From: Chitinophagaceae bacterium | Lineage (GTDB): Bacteria > Bacteroidota > Bacteroidia > Chitinophagales > Chitinophagaceae | Direction of reading: 5' to 3' | DNA: 41,488 nucleotides | Assembly (NCBI GenBank): GCA_021151685.1 | Contig: JAGKWS010000022.1 | Coordinates: forward strand, 1-41,488 | Part shown: positions 16,098 through 24,445 of the stretch, piece after piece | Position numbering within the stretch: the first letter of the stretch is position 1 | Layout: each line of letters starts with the position of its first letter | Program-made: the position numbers and the translations under genes | Notes under the pieces: model-generated | The model's database searches: none | The model's input: only the letters and a program-made list of their open reading frames with translations | What the model was told of the DNA's origin: nothing

Positions 16098-18275
16098 CTA
16101 CTGTTTCATTACCCGCAATACCACCCGCTGGCCGGTTGGGGTTTGCATTTCCAGCAGGTAGATGCCGGGGGGCAGTTGGGTGATGTTGAGCTGGTTGGGG
16201 CCTGCTGCCATGGTACCCATTGCTACCGTATGCCTTACTGCATTGTGCAGCTGGTAGGTAGTGGGCTGGGTGATGCCTGTAATGATGATGTTACCCGCCG
16301 ATGGATTGGGGTATGCCTGTATCACATCGGGCTGCGGTTGTAGTGTGGTAACGGTTACTGTGGTTACGGTAATGGCACGGCAGGCGGTATCGGTACCGCA
16401 GCGGGTGTACACAATGGCACATACCGTATAGGTACCTGCGGCTGCATAGGTGTGTAGGGTGTGCAGGCCCGTATCGGCACTGCCATCGCCAAACGACCAG
16501 CGCACACTATCGTAGTAAGGAGTGGTGGTGCCCGTGTAGGTAAAACCACGCACGGCATTGCCGGTATCTATATGGGCGGCAGCGGGCAGCGCGGTGCAGG
16601 CTACGGTTACCTCGTAACAGCGCATATCGTTACCACAGGCACTATATACCCGCACACAGGTAGTATAGGTGCCCGCAGCAGTGTAGGTATGTGTGGGGGC
16701 GATGGCGGTACTGGTACCACCATCGCCAAAACTCCACCGCACACTGTCTATACCCGCAGTAGTGCCGGTATAGGTAAGGCTGCGGGTAAGGCCCGTACCC
16801 GAGTAGGTGTAGTTGGCCACGGGCATAGCCGTGCAGCCACAGTCTACGCCATACTTCATAATAAAGTAATCGCTATCGCCACCAACCGAGGTGTAGGGCG
16901 TAAGGCTGCCACCCCATATGTTGTTCTCTACTTTGCCGCCTATATAGAGATTGCCAGCCCTGCCGGAAACTACTTTATTGGCAACATCGTAAAAACCAAC
17001 ACCATGTAATTGTTTCAGTTCGTGTACATAACCAGCCGTGTCCAGAATGGTAAAGTAGGCATTCTGCCCCTCGCCGGGGTATATGCTTATGGTATCTGTA
17101 CTGCATGCTACCATCGCTGTCATAACGCCACAGGCAGCAAGTTTATTGGTGCCAAATAGCGTCAAATCTGCAAGACCATTTACGCTGGAGGTGCCGCTAA
17201 ATGTTCGCATCCATTGAGGATTGCCCGCAGTATCCATTTTGGCGATGACAGATATACCATACGGTGTGGTAGATAATGTGTTGAATGCGGTATCTCCACG
17301 AAATACAACTTTGCCTGAGGCATAAATTGAAGCGTACAAGTTTCCCTGTCCATCTGCAACGACCCCATTAAATGTCTTTCCGTTAACAGAAACCGGATTG
17401 GTCAAAGTATCTATCCAGATTCTGTTACGGTTCACATCCAGTGCGGCAATGAATTCGTATCGGGAACTATCAGGGAAGGCATCAAAATTGCGCCGACCGA
17501 ACGCATACATTTTATCGCTTTGTTTGTCTATGGTTATGCCATTAGCTACAAGTGTAGAATCTATATTCAGCCGTTTCACAGCAAGTAAATTGCCAGAAAT
17601 ATCGTAAGACAGATCATAGAATCCCCTCTGGTTGGTAATAAATGATGGTTCAAGTGGCACGCCATATTTTGCGTAAACCACAAAATGAGGTCTTTGTGCG
17701 CCATCCAAAGCAAGATAATTATTCCAACCACCTGTACCCGTCCATGTAGCATATGCATCTTGGCCCACAAAACGGAGCCAATTCATGTGTCCGGTTGTGT
17801 CGTACTGAATGATTACATCTCTATTGTAAGTGAGCCCGGAAATAGTCGTGTCATACCGGATGCGTAGAGGATTTGCAGATGTATGTGTACCATCAAAGGC
17901 AATGTATACATGCCCCATATTATCAGCAACTATACCATTGGGGTAGTTGCCTGTACCTGTTATCAACTTGGCAAACCGCATTTGGCCATTGCAATTGTGG
18001 CTGGTGAAAAGTATGCTTTGTGAGCTACCAATACCACCGGGCCAATAGAAGGTATCGGCAGTAACGGCATTAATACCTACAGTGCTCAATGCATATACGT
18101 TGCCATTAGGGTCGGTACACATAAAATACACTGCTTCTTTGTTGATAGAGCTGGCTAAACTCTGATTGGTCCCCCCGCCACGCGCCCATTTGTAGGTTTG
18201 GGCGTGGGCATCAGCACCCAACAGCACCAGCAATAATGATATAGCGAAGGATAGAATAGCAACAGGTATACGCAT
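16098..18275 (-). CDS. Secreted PKD-domain protein with type IX sorting domain
   Basis: A 725-residue exported protein with a signal peptide (1-25, ending AHA). Residues about 30-480 carry repeated short strands with phrases such as DPNGNVYALS, DNMGHVYIAFD, DGQGNLYASIY and AGNLYIGG, suggesting a beta-propeller of the SBBP/NHL kind. Two PKD-like domains follow (about 485-560 and 570-645), each with SVRWSFGDG and HTY-AAGTYT plus a Cys pair. The last 70 residues begin YPNPSAGN and end with PPGIYLLEMQTPTGQRVVLRVMKQ, the type A C-terminal signal of type IX secretion. It is thus probably anchored to or released from the cell surface. The ligand is unknown. Confidence 0.88.
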   Translation of the reverse strand: MRIPVAILSFAISLLLVLLGADAHAQTYKWARGGGTNQSLASSINKEAVYFMCTDPNGNVYALSTVGINAVTADTFYWPGGIGSSQSILFTSHNCNGQMRFAKLITGTGNYPNGIVADNMGHVYIAFDGTHTSANPLRIRYDTTISGLTYNRDVIIQYDTTGHMNWLRFVGQDAYATWTGTGGWNNYLALDGAQRPHFVVYAKYGVPLEPSFITNQRGFYDLSYDISGNLLAVKRLNIDSTLVANGITIDKQSDKMYAFGRRNFDAFPDSSRYEFIAALDVNRNRIWIDTLTNPVSVNGKTFNGVVADGQGNLYASIYASGKVVFRGDTAFNTLSTTPYGISVIAKMDTAGNPQWMRTFSGTSSVNGLADLTLFGTNKLAACGVMTAMVACSTDTISIYPGEGQNAYFTILDTAGYVHELKQLHGVGFYDVANKVVSGRAGNLYIGGKVENNIWGGSLTPYTSVGGDSDYFIMKYGVDCGCTAMPVANYTYSGTGLTRSLTYTGTTAGIDSVRWSFGDGGTSTAIAPTHTYTAAGTYTTCVRVYSACGNDMRCYEVTVACTALPAAAHIDTGNAVRGFTYTGTTTPYYDSVRWSFGDGSADTGLHTLHTYAAAGTYTVCAIVYTRCGTDTACRAITVTTVTVTTLQPQPDVIQAYPNPSAGNIIITGITQPTTYQLHNAVRHTVAMGTMAAGPNQLNITQLPPGIYLLEMQTPTGQRVVLRVMKQ

Positions 18276-18367
18276 AGCGAAAAGGTTAGTGTGAAAATAG
18301 TAAATTTTTCTAATACAGCACCTGCCCTACCGCAGTAAATTTCACCTACCTGCAGCTGTATGCCCTG

Positions 18368-19636
18368 CTATGCAGCAACTATTGTGCCATTCATATATCG
18401 CCACAATAGCAGCAGTGCCATAGATGCGTCCATTTCCTTGTTGCGCTGGCGGTCGTAGTAGAACCTGTGCTTGCGGGCTATGGTGCCTTGGGGGCCATCT
18501 ACGGCTATCCATACCGTGCCTATGGGTTGGTTTTCGGTGCCCGTGGCCGGGCCCAGAAAGCCGGTAACAGCCAATGCATATTGCGCCCCCAAAATTGCCC
18601 GTATGCCTTCGGCCATCTGGCAGGCTACCTCCTCGCTTACTGCGCCATATGTAGCCAGTGTTTCGGGGTTTACCCCTGCGGTGCGCACCTTGGCATCTTC
18701 GGTATAGCATACTACCCCACCCACAAAGTGGTGCGATATAGAAGGAATCTGCGTGAACAAATGCGACAGCAAACCGCCCGTACAACTCTCGGCCAGTGCA
18801 AATGTGGCATTATGGGTAGCACACCAGCGGGCAATGGCATATTCCATAGGTTCATCGGTCTGCGATACTACCAAATGGCCCAACCGCTGCGTAAGGGCGG
18901 CCGCAAAAGTGGCTATCTGGTCTTGCAGTAGTTGCTGCTGGTGCCCCTTGCCGGTAAGGCGCAGCTTCACCATGCCGGCACCCGGCAGGTAGGCCAGTTT
19001 TATGTGGGCAGGCAGTGCGTTTTCGATATCGGCTATGGCCTCGGCTACAAAACTCTCGCCCTCGCCTGCCGTAACTATGGTGTGGTGTACTATGGCTACC
19101 TCGTTGCCATAAGTAGCGGTGATGCGCGGCAAGGCTTCCTGCTCCATAATGCCCATCATCTCGTAGGGCACACCGGGTAGCGATATAACCATGCGGCCAT
19201 TGCGCCTAAACAGCATGCCGGGTGCGGTGCCACGCTCGTTGAACAGCACCTCGCAGCTATCGGGTACTTCGGCCTGTTTCAGGTTGCGCTCCAGCATGGG
19301 GCGATTGCGGCGGGAGAATATGTTGCGCACATGCTCCAGCACACGTTCATCTATCCGCATGGTGCCACCAAAGTATTGCAGCAGCAGGGGTTTGGTAATA
19401 TCGTCGGCAGTGGGGCCAAGGCCGCCGGTTACTATTACTATGTGGCTGCGTTCCAGTTCGGCATCGAGGGCATGGGTAATGTCGGGCACGTTGTCGCCGA
19501 CGGCTATGCGGTGTACCAAGTCTATACCCAAAGCATTGAGCCGCTGCGCTATCCATGCCGAGTTGGTATCTATGGTTTGGCCTATGAGCAGCTCATCGCC
19601 AATGGTAATAACGGATGCTTTAGCATTACTGTTCAT
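18368..19636 (-). CDS. cinA: CinA family protein (NMN amidohydrolase-like)
   Basis: CinA proteins pair an N-terminal molybdopterin-binding-fold domain with a C-terminal nicotinamide-nucleotide amidohydrolase domain and act in pyridine nucleotide salvage; the 'competence/damage-inducible' name is historical. The 422-residue length is normal for the two-domain form. Residues 8-170 start ASVITIGDELLIGQTIDTNSAWIA and include VTGGLGPTADDITK. The C-terminal domain (about 265-415) has ALAESCTGGLLSHL and VTGFLGPATGT, family active-site segments. The gene overlaps the end of the upstream thioesterase gene by 11 bases, so the two are co-transcribed. Confidence 0.94.
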   Translation of the reverse strand: MNSNAKASVITIGDELLIGQTIDTNSAWIAQRLNALGIDLVHRIAVGDNVPDITHALDAELERSHIVIVTGGLGPTADDITKPLLLQYFGGTMRIDERVLEHVRNIFSRRNRPMLERNLKQAEVPDSCEVLFNERGTAPGMLFRRNGRMVISLPGVPYEMMGIMEQEALPRITATYGNEVAIVHHTIVTAGEGESFVAEAIADIENALPAHIKLAYLPGAGMVKLRLTGKGHQQQLLQDQIATFAAALTQRLGHLVVSQTDEPMEYAIARWCATHNATFALAESCTGGLLSHLFTQIPSISHHFVGGVVCYTEDAKVRTAGVNPETLATYGAVSEEVACQMAEGIRAILGAQYALAVTGFLGPATGTENQPIGTVWIAVDGPQGTIARKHRFYYDRQRNKEMDASMALLLLWRYMNGTIVAA

Positions 19637-20048
19637 TTTTTTGGAAATATGGAGCCAGACAATCGTGCAAAACCTGCGGCATGTTCACCGACTTTTTCTC
19701 CTTAGGGTCGTAGAAAGCCAGCGTGGTTACGCCCTTGTTCAGCAACTGACCCGCATCGTTGTACAGCTCGCTATGAAACTGGATGACCTTGCCGGAGGGC
19801 AGCTCCTGCAGGGTGGTTTTTACGGTTATCAGGTCGTCGTAGAGTGCAGGGCGGTAATAGCGGGCATTCAGCTCTACTACTGGCATCATCACACCCATCT
19901 CCTCCAGTTGGCGGTACGAAAAGCCCAACTGGCGTATGGCCTCGGCACGGCCCACCTCGTAGTATAGGGCATAGTTGCCATAATAGAGGTACCCCATCTG
20001 GTCGGTTTCGCCATACCTGACGCGTATTTGTGTAGATGCACTGAACAT
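19626..20048 (-). CDS. Acyl-CoA thioesterase of the YbgC/4-hydroxybenzoyl-CoA family
   Basis: A 140-residue single hot-dog-fold protein that should hydrolyse acyl-CoA thioesters in the cytoplasm. The N-terminal motif VRYGETDQMGYLYYGNY (residues 10-26) contains the catalytic Asp of this family and the aromatic Y-x-x-Y block; the central helix EVGRAEAIRQLGFSYRQLEEMGV is also typical. The substrate range is not evident. The ATG at 20048 is the only sensible start: an in-frame stop lies two codons upstream, and the next Met would remove the active site. A perfect -7 box ends four bases before the ATG, so the mRNA may be leaderless. It is coupled to cinA. Confidence 0.9.
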   Translation of the reverse strand: MFSASTQIRVRYGETDQMGYLYYGNYALYYEVGRAEAIRQLGFSYRQLEEMGVMMPVVELNARYYRPALYDDLITVKTTLQELPSGKVIQFHSELYNDAGQLLNKGVTTLAFYDPKEKKSVNMPQVLHDCLAPYFQKNEQ

Positions 20049-20052
20049 GGCT

Positions 20053-20060
20053 CAAAAGTA
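20053..20060 (-). promoter_or_regulatory. Candidate -7 box of the thioesterase-cinA operon
   Basis: TACTTTTG on the minus strand matches TAnnTTTG and ends four bases before the ATG, the same geometry as ridA. Confidence 0.45.
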
Positions 20061-20096
20061 CTGATAATAGTGTGTGTGGTGTTTCTTTCGTGTGGT

Positions 20097-20342
20097 GTTT
20101 CTTTAACCACAAAGTTCATAGAGGAGGCACAAGGGGCACAAGGGATAGGATACCTTGCAAGGGCACAAGGGCGTTATGTTTCTTTAACCACAAAGTTCAC
20201 AGAGGAGGCACAAGGGGCACAAGGGATAGCGTGTTTTGCAAGGGCGCGATTGGTGGGGCGTTTCTTTAACCACAAAGTTCACAGAGGAGACACAAGGGAC
20301 ACTAAGGGATAGCGTGTTTTGCAAGGGCGCGATTGGTGGGGC
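20097..20342. repeat. Three tandem copies of an 81-83 bp intergenic repeat
   Basis: Units 20097-20177, 20178-20259 and 20260-20342 each begin GTTTCTTTAACCACAAAGTT and continue with AGAGGAG, CACAAGGG and TTGCAAGGGC blocks. Units 2 and 3 are nearly identical through their ends (GCGCGATTGGTGGGGC); unit 1 differs in its last 30 bases. They lie head to tail with no spacers between a thioesterase start and the next gene's promoter. An open frame runs through them but shows no protein signature. Confidence 0.9.
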
Positions 20343-20415
20343 TGCATAGATTTTTAATTGCGTAAGCAGCTATATAATACATCACATTCGGCTGGGCAAA
20401 TGCATGCTATTTTGC

Positions 20416-20423
20416 TATTTTTG
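20416..20423 (+). promoter_or_regulatory. Candidate -7 box of the DUF5723-like gene
   Basis: TATTTTTG matches TAnnTTTG, 37 bases before the ATG at 20461. No TTG is found at the right -33 distance. Confidence 0.35.
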
Positions 20424-20460
20424 GCGAAGTTTTGGCATAACACATCCAAAAAATCTACCA

Positions 20461-21834
20461 ATGAAATTCGCTTATCTACTCTCATTCGGATTACTATCGT
20501 CGTATATAGCTGGTGCTCAGCACAATTTGGGGGTAGCTACAGGTGGTTGGTCATCTATCAACAGCATTTACCTGAACCCAGCCAACATTGCAGAGAGCAG
20601 GGAGAAAAAGTCGGTAAATGCAATAGGTGGGCTTTTTTATGTAGACAATAATGCCGGCCCATTCAATGCCGGTAAAGGTTTGGTGGTAGTAGTGGGCGAT
20701 GGCAGCTCTAACGACATGTTTCGCTATACCAACAACAGCAAGGTGAGCATGATGGCACCATATTTCAATATTATGGGGCCGGGGGCAGTACACCGAATTG
20801 ACAAAAAAAGCAGTGTAGCCATTACCAGCAGGCTGCGGGGCATGAACCAGTTCAACAATTTTGACCAGACTTTGTTCAATGCCTTTAGCGACCCCACCTA
20901 CAAGCCCGAGGAGAACAGACTGGCACTACCCCGCAACTTTGCCTATACCGTACATATGTGGCTGGAAGTAGGTGCTACCTATGCCAAAACCGTATGGGAA
21001 AAGGATGATAAAAAACTAAAACTGGGTGGTACCTTCCGCTACCTGGGAGGCATAGCCTGGGTGGGGGTAAAGGGCAAAGAAATGAATGCCAACTTTACCA
21101 GTGGTAACTATGTGTTTAATGCCAGTAATACCGACATAGAATACAGCAGCAATGTACTGAACACAGTGGCATCTCAAGGCAATAATATAGGCCGCAGCTT
21201 TGGGCGGTTGATAAGCGGGGGCAGGTTTGGCCACGGAATAGGTGGCGACATAGGTGCTGTATATGAGTACAAACCCAAAGGGGGCAAGGCAAAAACGGGG
21301 CATGCTACCAAATTTGGCCTGTCTGTAAACGATATAGGTGGTATAGCCTATGGCAAACGGGTAAATACCAATCAGGTAATAAATGGCGAGGGCGATGTGA
21401 CCGCCAAGGGCATACTGGACAATGTGAAGAATTTTGCCAATATGGAGCGTTATGTGGAACAGAAAGGACTGACCGCTACCACACGTAGCAAAAGCACTTA
21501 TGTATACATGCCTACCCACATCATTGCCAGTGCCGACTATCATTTAAAAAAACACTACTACGTTTATGCCATGACGCTGGTGAATTTGGCCAGCAGGAAG
21601 GCATATGGCAATTCGTTCTATAACCAATTTAGTATAGTGCCCCGGTACGAGACCAAAAACCTGACGATTGCGGTGCCGGTTACCTATGCCACACTATCTA
21701 ACAGAATAAAAACCGGGGTGGGCTTCAACTTTGGCAACTTCTATGTTGGGTCTGACGACATATTGGCGTTTGCTATACGCAGCGAATATGGCATCAATAT
21801 GTATATGGGGGTAACCAAGCGGTTTTACAAGTAG
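20461..21834 (+). CDS. Outer-membrane-like protein resembling DUF5723
   Basis: From the ATG at 20461 the protein has 457 residues with a signal peptide ending AGAQ at about residue 20; the longer frame from 20404 would bury that signal. The mature start HNLGVATGGWSSINSIYLNPANIAESR fits the DUF5723 family of Bacteroidota, whose members resemble PorV/FadL-like barrels. Alternating aromatic strands continue to the end (YGINMYMGVTKRFYK), consistent with a large outer membrane beta-barrel. Family recognition is from memory. It is monocistronic. Its role is unknown; a porin or structural envelope function is possible. Confidence 0.8.
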   Translation: MKFAYLLSFGLLSSYIAGAQHNLGVATGGWSSINSIYLNPANIAESREKKSVNAIGGLFYVDNNAGPFNAGKGLVVVVGDGSSNDMFRYTNNSKVSMMAPYFNIMGPGAVHRIDKKSSVAITSRLRGMNQFNNFDQTLFNAFSDPTYKPEENRLALPRNFAYTVHMWLEVGATYAKTVWEKDDKKLKLGGTFRYLGGIAWVGVKGKEMNANFTSGNYVFNASNTDIEYSSNVLNTVASQGNNIGRSFGRLISGGRFGHGIGGDIGAVYEYKPKGGKAKTGHATKFGLSVNDIGGIAYGKRVNTNQVINGEGDVTAKGILDNVKNFANMERYVEQKGLTATTRSKSTYVYMPTHIIASADYHLKKHYYVYAMTLVNLASRKAYGNSFYNQFSIVPRYETKNLTIAVPVTYATLSNRIKTGVGFNFGNFYVGSDDILAFAIRSEYGINMYMGVTKRFYK

Positions 21835-22102
21835 CCAGTATTTTGTAGCATAAAAATCTAACACAAGGCAGCCCAAAGGGCAAAACAGCCCATGTGTTTT
21901 TGGGCAACCCGCTTCGGGGTAGTGTTTCTGTACGCTCCGTCCCCCAAGGTTTCACCCTCGGCTATCTTTGGTTCCAGCCATTCGGGCTTCAGCGTTTCAT
22001 CTCAATGTGTGAAATGTGAAAACAAAGATTATACAGCAAATTCTCAGGGCTGCAAGCACTTATGTGTTGTTGTATTTTCAGATAGGAAAATAACTGCACA
22101 AG

Positions 22103-22624
22103 CTATTGCCAATCGGCAAAATAGTGTACGGTTTGCTCATCGGCGCATGTGTGTAGCAACTGTGCTACTGTTTGTTGCAACACAGGGTGAATAACGCCGG
22201 CAGCTATAGCAGCCAAAGGCACCAACACAAAACGGCGGTCTTGCATGTGCCGATGCGGTACTGTGAGCGTGGGTGTTTCTATGACATAGGTATTGTACAG
22301 CAGTATATCTATGTCTATGGTGCGGGGGCCCCAATGCACCTCTCTGGTGCGATGCAAGTCTTTTTCTATTTGTTGCAATGCCTGTAGTAATACTAAGGGA
22401 GCCAGCTTGGTATGCAGGCAAATGGCCGCATTCAGGAAGTTGGGCTGATCTTCCAATCCCCATGCCGAGGTCTCGAAGACGGGCGACCGGGCTACTACCC
22501 TACCCAATGCCTCTATGCGATCTACTGCCTGTTGCAGCATTGCCAATCTATTGCCCATGTTACTACCAATAGACAGGTAGACGACATTCATGCCATGTGG
22601 CAATGTATTTGCATCGTTCTCCAT
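22103..22624 (-). CDS. folK: 2-amino-4-hydroxy-6-hydroxymethyldihydropteridine pyrophosphokinase
   Basis: FolK transfers pyrophosphate from ATP to the pterin alcohol, a step in folate synthesis. The core MNVVYLSIGSNMGNRLAMLQQAV, VFETSAWG, FLNAA and the signature GPRTIDIDILLY are all present. The start is uncertain: ATG at 22624 (173 residues) sits 11 bases after the preceding gene's stop, while an ATG at 22591 (162 residues) gives the usual family N-terminus and length. The longer frame to 22729 overlaps the upstream gene and is unlikely. It is co-directional with the unknown gene at 22636-23271 and probably co-transcribed with it. Confidence 0.93.
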   Translation of the reverse strand: MENDANTLPHGMNVVYLSIGSNMGNRLAMLQQAVDRIEALGRVVARSPVFETSAWGLEDQPNFLNAAICLHTKLAPLVLLQALQQIEKDLHRTREVHWGPRTIDIDILLYNTYVIETPTLTVPHRHMQDRRFVLVPLAAIAAGVIHPVLQQTVAQLLHTCADEQTVHYFADWQ

Positions 22625-22635
22625 AAAAACCGCAA

Positions 22636-23271
22636 CTATTGTTGTTTGTCTGCCGGTAGCTGCCAGTTGGTAAAAGTATCTGTAAAGGCTTGTGTTTTTT
22701 TGCCTGCCACTATCTGGCCATTCAGGCATTGGTCTATGGCAATTACCTTGTTGCCCAATGCCTGTATCTTCTTCAGCACAGCAGCAAAAGGCATTTCCTC
22801 GGCATCGTAGGCGGCGAAAGAAGCATCGCCTTCTTCGGCATAATAGATAGCAGTGTCGCCCCCCAGTAGTTGTGCTTCGGTTTGTACTTCTTTTCTAAAG
22901 GCCATAAGCCCCGGCCAGTCGGTTGGCTGGCCTGTAAAATGTTGGACGAAGACACCCCACTGCCCCTCGCCATAATCGGCATCGGCCTGAAAAGAATTGC
23001 GGTAAATCCAGATATTGTAAGTACCTGTGCCCGGCACATCGTACAATTCGTACACAACTATATCGGCATCATCGCCGGGCTCCCGCAAGTCGCTCAGACG
23101 CATTTGTCGTACCCCATCCCCTATCTGTCCGGTTGCTGTAAAATTGGCATAGTGATCTTCGGTGCCGTACACCACGGTTGCACCAAAGCGTTGGGCAATG
23201 TCGGTAGCCAGTATTTCTATATTGGTCGTATTCAGCCCGTGATTGGCCAGTACATGTATATCGCTGTTCAT
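22636..23271 (-). CDS. Protein of unknown function upstream of folK
   Basis: A 211-residue soluble, acidic protein that I do not recognise. From the ATG at 23271 it begins NSDIHVLANHGLNTTNIEILATDIAQRFGATVVYG. There is no signal peptide or membrane helix. Mixed alpha/beta segments follow: VYELYDVPGTGTYNIWIYRNSF, GQWGVFVQHF, and a C-terminal VLKKIQALGNKVIAIDQCLNG. The longer frame to 23400 adds Cys-rich residues of no evident significance. It ends about 10 bases before folK, suggesting an operon. I cannot assign a function; proximity to folK is weak evidence only. Confidence 0.7.
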   Translation of the reverse strand: MNSDIHVLANHGLNTTNIEILATDIAQRFGATVVYGTEDHYANFTATGQIGDGVRQMRLSDLREPGDDADIVVYELYDVPGTGTYNIWIYRNSFQADADYGEGQWGVFVQHFTGQPTDWPGLMAFRKEVQTEAQLLGGDTAIYYAEEGDASFAAYDAEEMPFAAVLKKIQALGNKVIAIDQCLNGQIVAGKKTQAFTDTFTNWQLPADKQQ

Positions 23272-23397
23272 TGTATGCAATTTGTTGGTGCAGTAACATA
23301 CAAAAGGGTAACAAGCCAATGCGCTGCTGCGGCATAAATATACATCAGCTATACGTTGCAGGCGCATGCAAGTAAGCGATAGAGTCGGTAAGTTACA

Positions 23398-23425
23398 CAA
23401 AAAATCCCGGGAAGAGTCCCGGGAT
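23398..23425 (-). terminator. Intrinsic terminator of uspA-like gene
   Basis: ATCCCGGGA (23404-23412) pairs with TCCCGGGAT (23417-23425) around loop AGAG. On the minus strand six T follow. It lies about 90 bases after the stop of the universal stress gene. Confidence 0.8.
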
Positions 23426-23513
23426 ACCCATTCTGTATTTGAACGTCACCTAACTAACTATGCCAGTGAAGATGTACCAGCGCATAGACATACGCCAAAT
23501 ATAATTGTACGAA

Positions 23514-24362
23514 TTATGAATGTGCTATAAATACCGGAATGCCGGACGCTTTTAACAATAAATCGGTAGCACCGGGCTGAAACAACCGGGACAATGCAGT
23601 GCGGCCATAGGCACCAGCCACCAGCAACTGGCTGCCGTGGGCATTGTTGTTGAGAAAATAATTGAACAAGACATCGCGTATGTTGCCACTGAGGGCCGTA
23701 TGCCTTACCGATGGTGCATAGTGTTGTAGCCATTGCAACAAATAGCCCACGGCATTGCCCCCCACATCGTCCTTACCCTCCTCGGCCACGGTGAGTACCG
23801 TAACGGGCACCTGTAGCCATGTGGGCAAAAGATAGCAAAACTGTTTGGCGGCATAGGCTGAGGCCTTACGACCATCGAAGGCTATTACTATTTCTGTAAT
23901 AGGATTATCGAAATCAGGCGCAAGCAATACCGGGCATTCTGCACCGGCCAGCACTTCTTTTACAAACGATGTGGGTGCCGATTTTTCGCCCGAAAACGAT
24001 AATTGGGGGTCTATTATCAGCAGATCGGCATAGCGGCTTTCGCGTATAACTATATCCAGCGGCACACCCGATACCCGATGAGTATGGCAGGAAACACCTG
24101 CGGTGGCGCAAACATCCATAAAAACAGCACTGTGTCTATCGGTGGTATCATCAACCTGTTTCTGCTCTTCGGGGGTCAATGCTATTACCTCTACGTAAAA
24201 CTGCCCGGCTATCACATTCATACCACCTGCCGACATATAGCTGGTATCGTGTATATGCAAAGCAGTTAATGATGCGCCATGATAGGCAGCACAGGAAACA
24301 GCAAAACTCATTGCTTCCCTACTTTGTTCTAATGCATTGGTTACAAAAACTGCTTTTTTCAT
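23514..24362 (-). CDS. Tandem-domain universal stress protein (UspA family)
   Basis: From the ATG at 24362 the protein has 282 residues, made of two Usp domains (about 1-145 and 146-282). Each begins with a beta strand (KKAVFVTNALEQSREAMSFA; EIVIAFDGRKASAYAAKQF). The C-terminal nucleotide-binding loop reads GAYGRTALSRLFQPGATD, one residue longer than the usual G-2x-G-9x-G-S/T and lacking Ser/Thr after the last Gly, so ATP binding may be weak. The longer frame to 24386 covers the -7 box and is unlikely. It is monocistronic, with an inverted repeat immediately before the start codon. Confidence 0.9.
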   Translation of the reverse strand: MKKAVFVTNALEQSREAMSFAVSCAAYHGASLTALHIHDTSYMSAGGMNVIAGQFYVEVIALTPEEQKQVDDTTDRHSAVFMDVCATAGVSCHTHRVSGVPLDIVIRESRYADLLIIDPQLSFSGEKSAPTSFVKEVLAGAECPVLLAPDFDNPITEIVIAFDGRKASAYAAKQFCYLLPTWLQVPVTVLTVAEEGKDDVGGNAVGYLLQWLQHYAPSVRHTALSGNIRDVLFNYFLNNNAHGSQLLVAGAYGRTALSRLFQPGATDLLLKASGIPVFIAHS

Positions 24363-24363
24363 T

Positions 24364-24384
24364 GTTTCATGATGTTTATGAAAC
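24364..24384. promoter_or_regulatory. Inverted repeat at the start of the universal stress gene
   Basis: GTTTCAT (24364-24370) and ATGAAAC (24378-24384) are perfect 7-bp arms with a seven-base centre. They abut the ATG (24362) on one side and the -7 box (24384-24391) on the other, the position of a repressor operator. Confidence 0.4.
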
Positions 24385-24391
24385 AAAAGTA
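24384..24391 (-). promoter_or_regulatory. Candidate -7 box of the universal stress gene
   Basis: TACTTTTG on the minus strand matches TAnnTTTG, 21 bases upstream of the ATG. No -33 TTG at normal spacing. Confidence 0.4.
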
Positions 24392-24445
24392 GCAGCGATT
24401 ATATAGGAGTGGTATGACGCTCGTCAACAGCAGCAATGAGTATCG

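Larger units (their letters stand above)
20049..20460. other. Divergent intergenic region holding the tandem repeats
   Basis: About 410 bases: the thioesterase -7 box at 20053-20060, the three repeats at 20097-20342, and a TATTTTTG -7 box at 20416-20423 for the downstream + strand gene. Nothing else is evident. Confidence 0.6.

Noticed and set aside
20028..20312. 94-residue open frame through the tandem repeats
   Set aside because: Its sequence simply translates the repeat units (TTKF-EEAQGAQG twice); there is no start context, domain or signal peptide, and it overlaps the thioesterase start.
20097..20342. Possible CRISPR array
   Set aside because: The units are 81-83 bp and directly adjacent, with no unique spacers, and no cas gene is near.
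21835..22102. Hairpin-rich spacer between the DUF5723-like gene and folK as a terminator or RNA gene
   Set aside because: Short GGGC/GCCC and GCCCAAA/TTTGGGC pairings exist, but no clean stem with a T tract and no recognisable RNA family.
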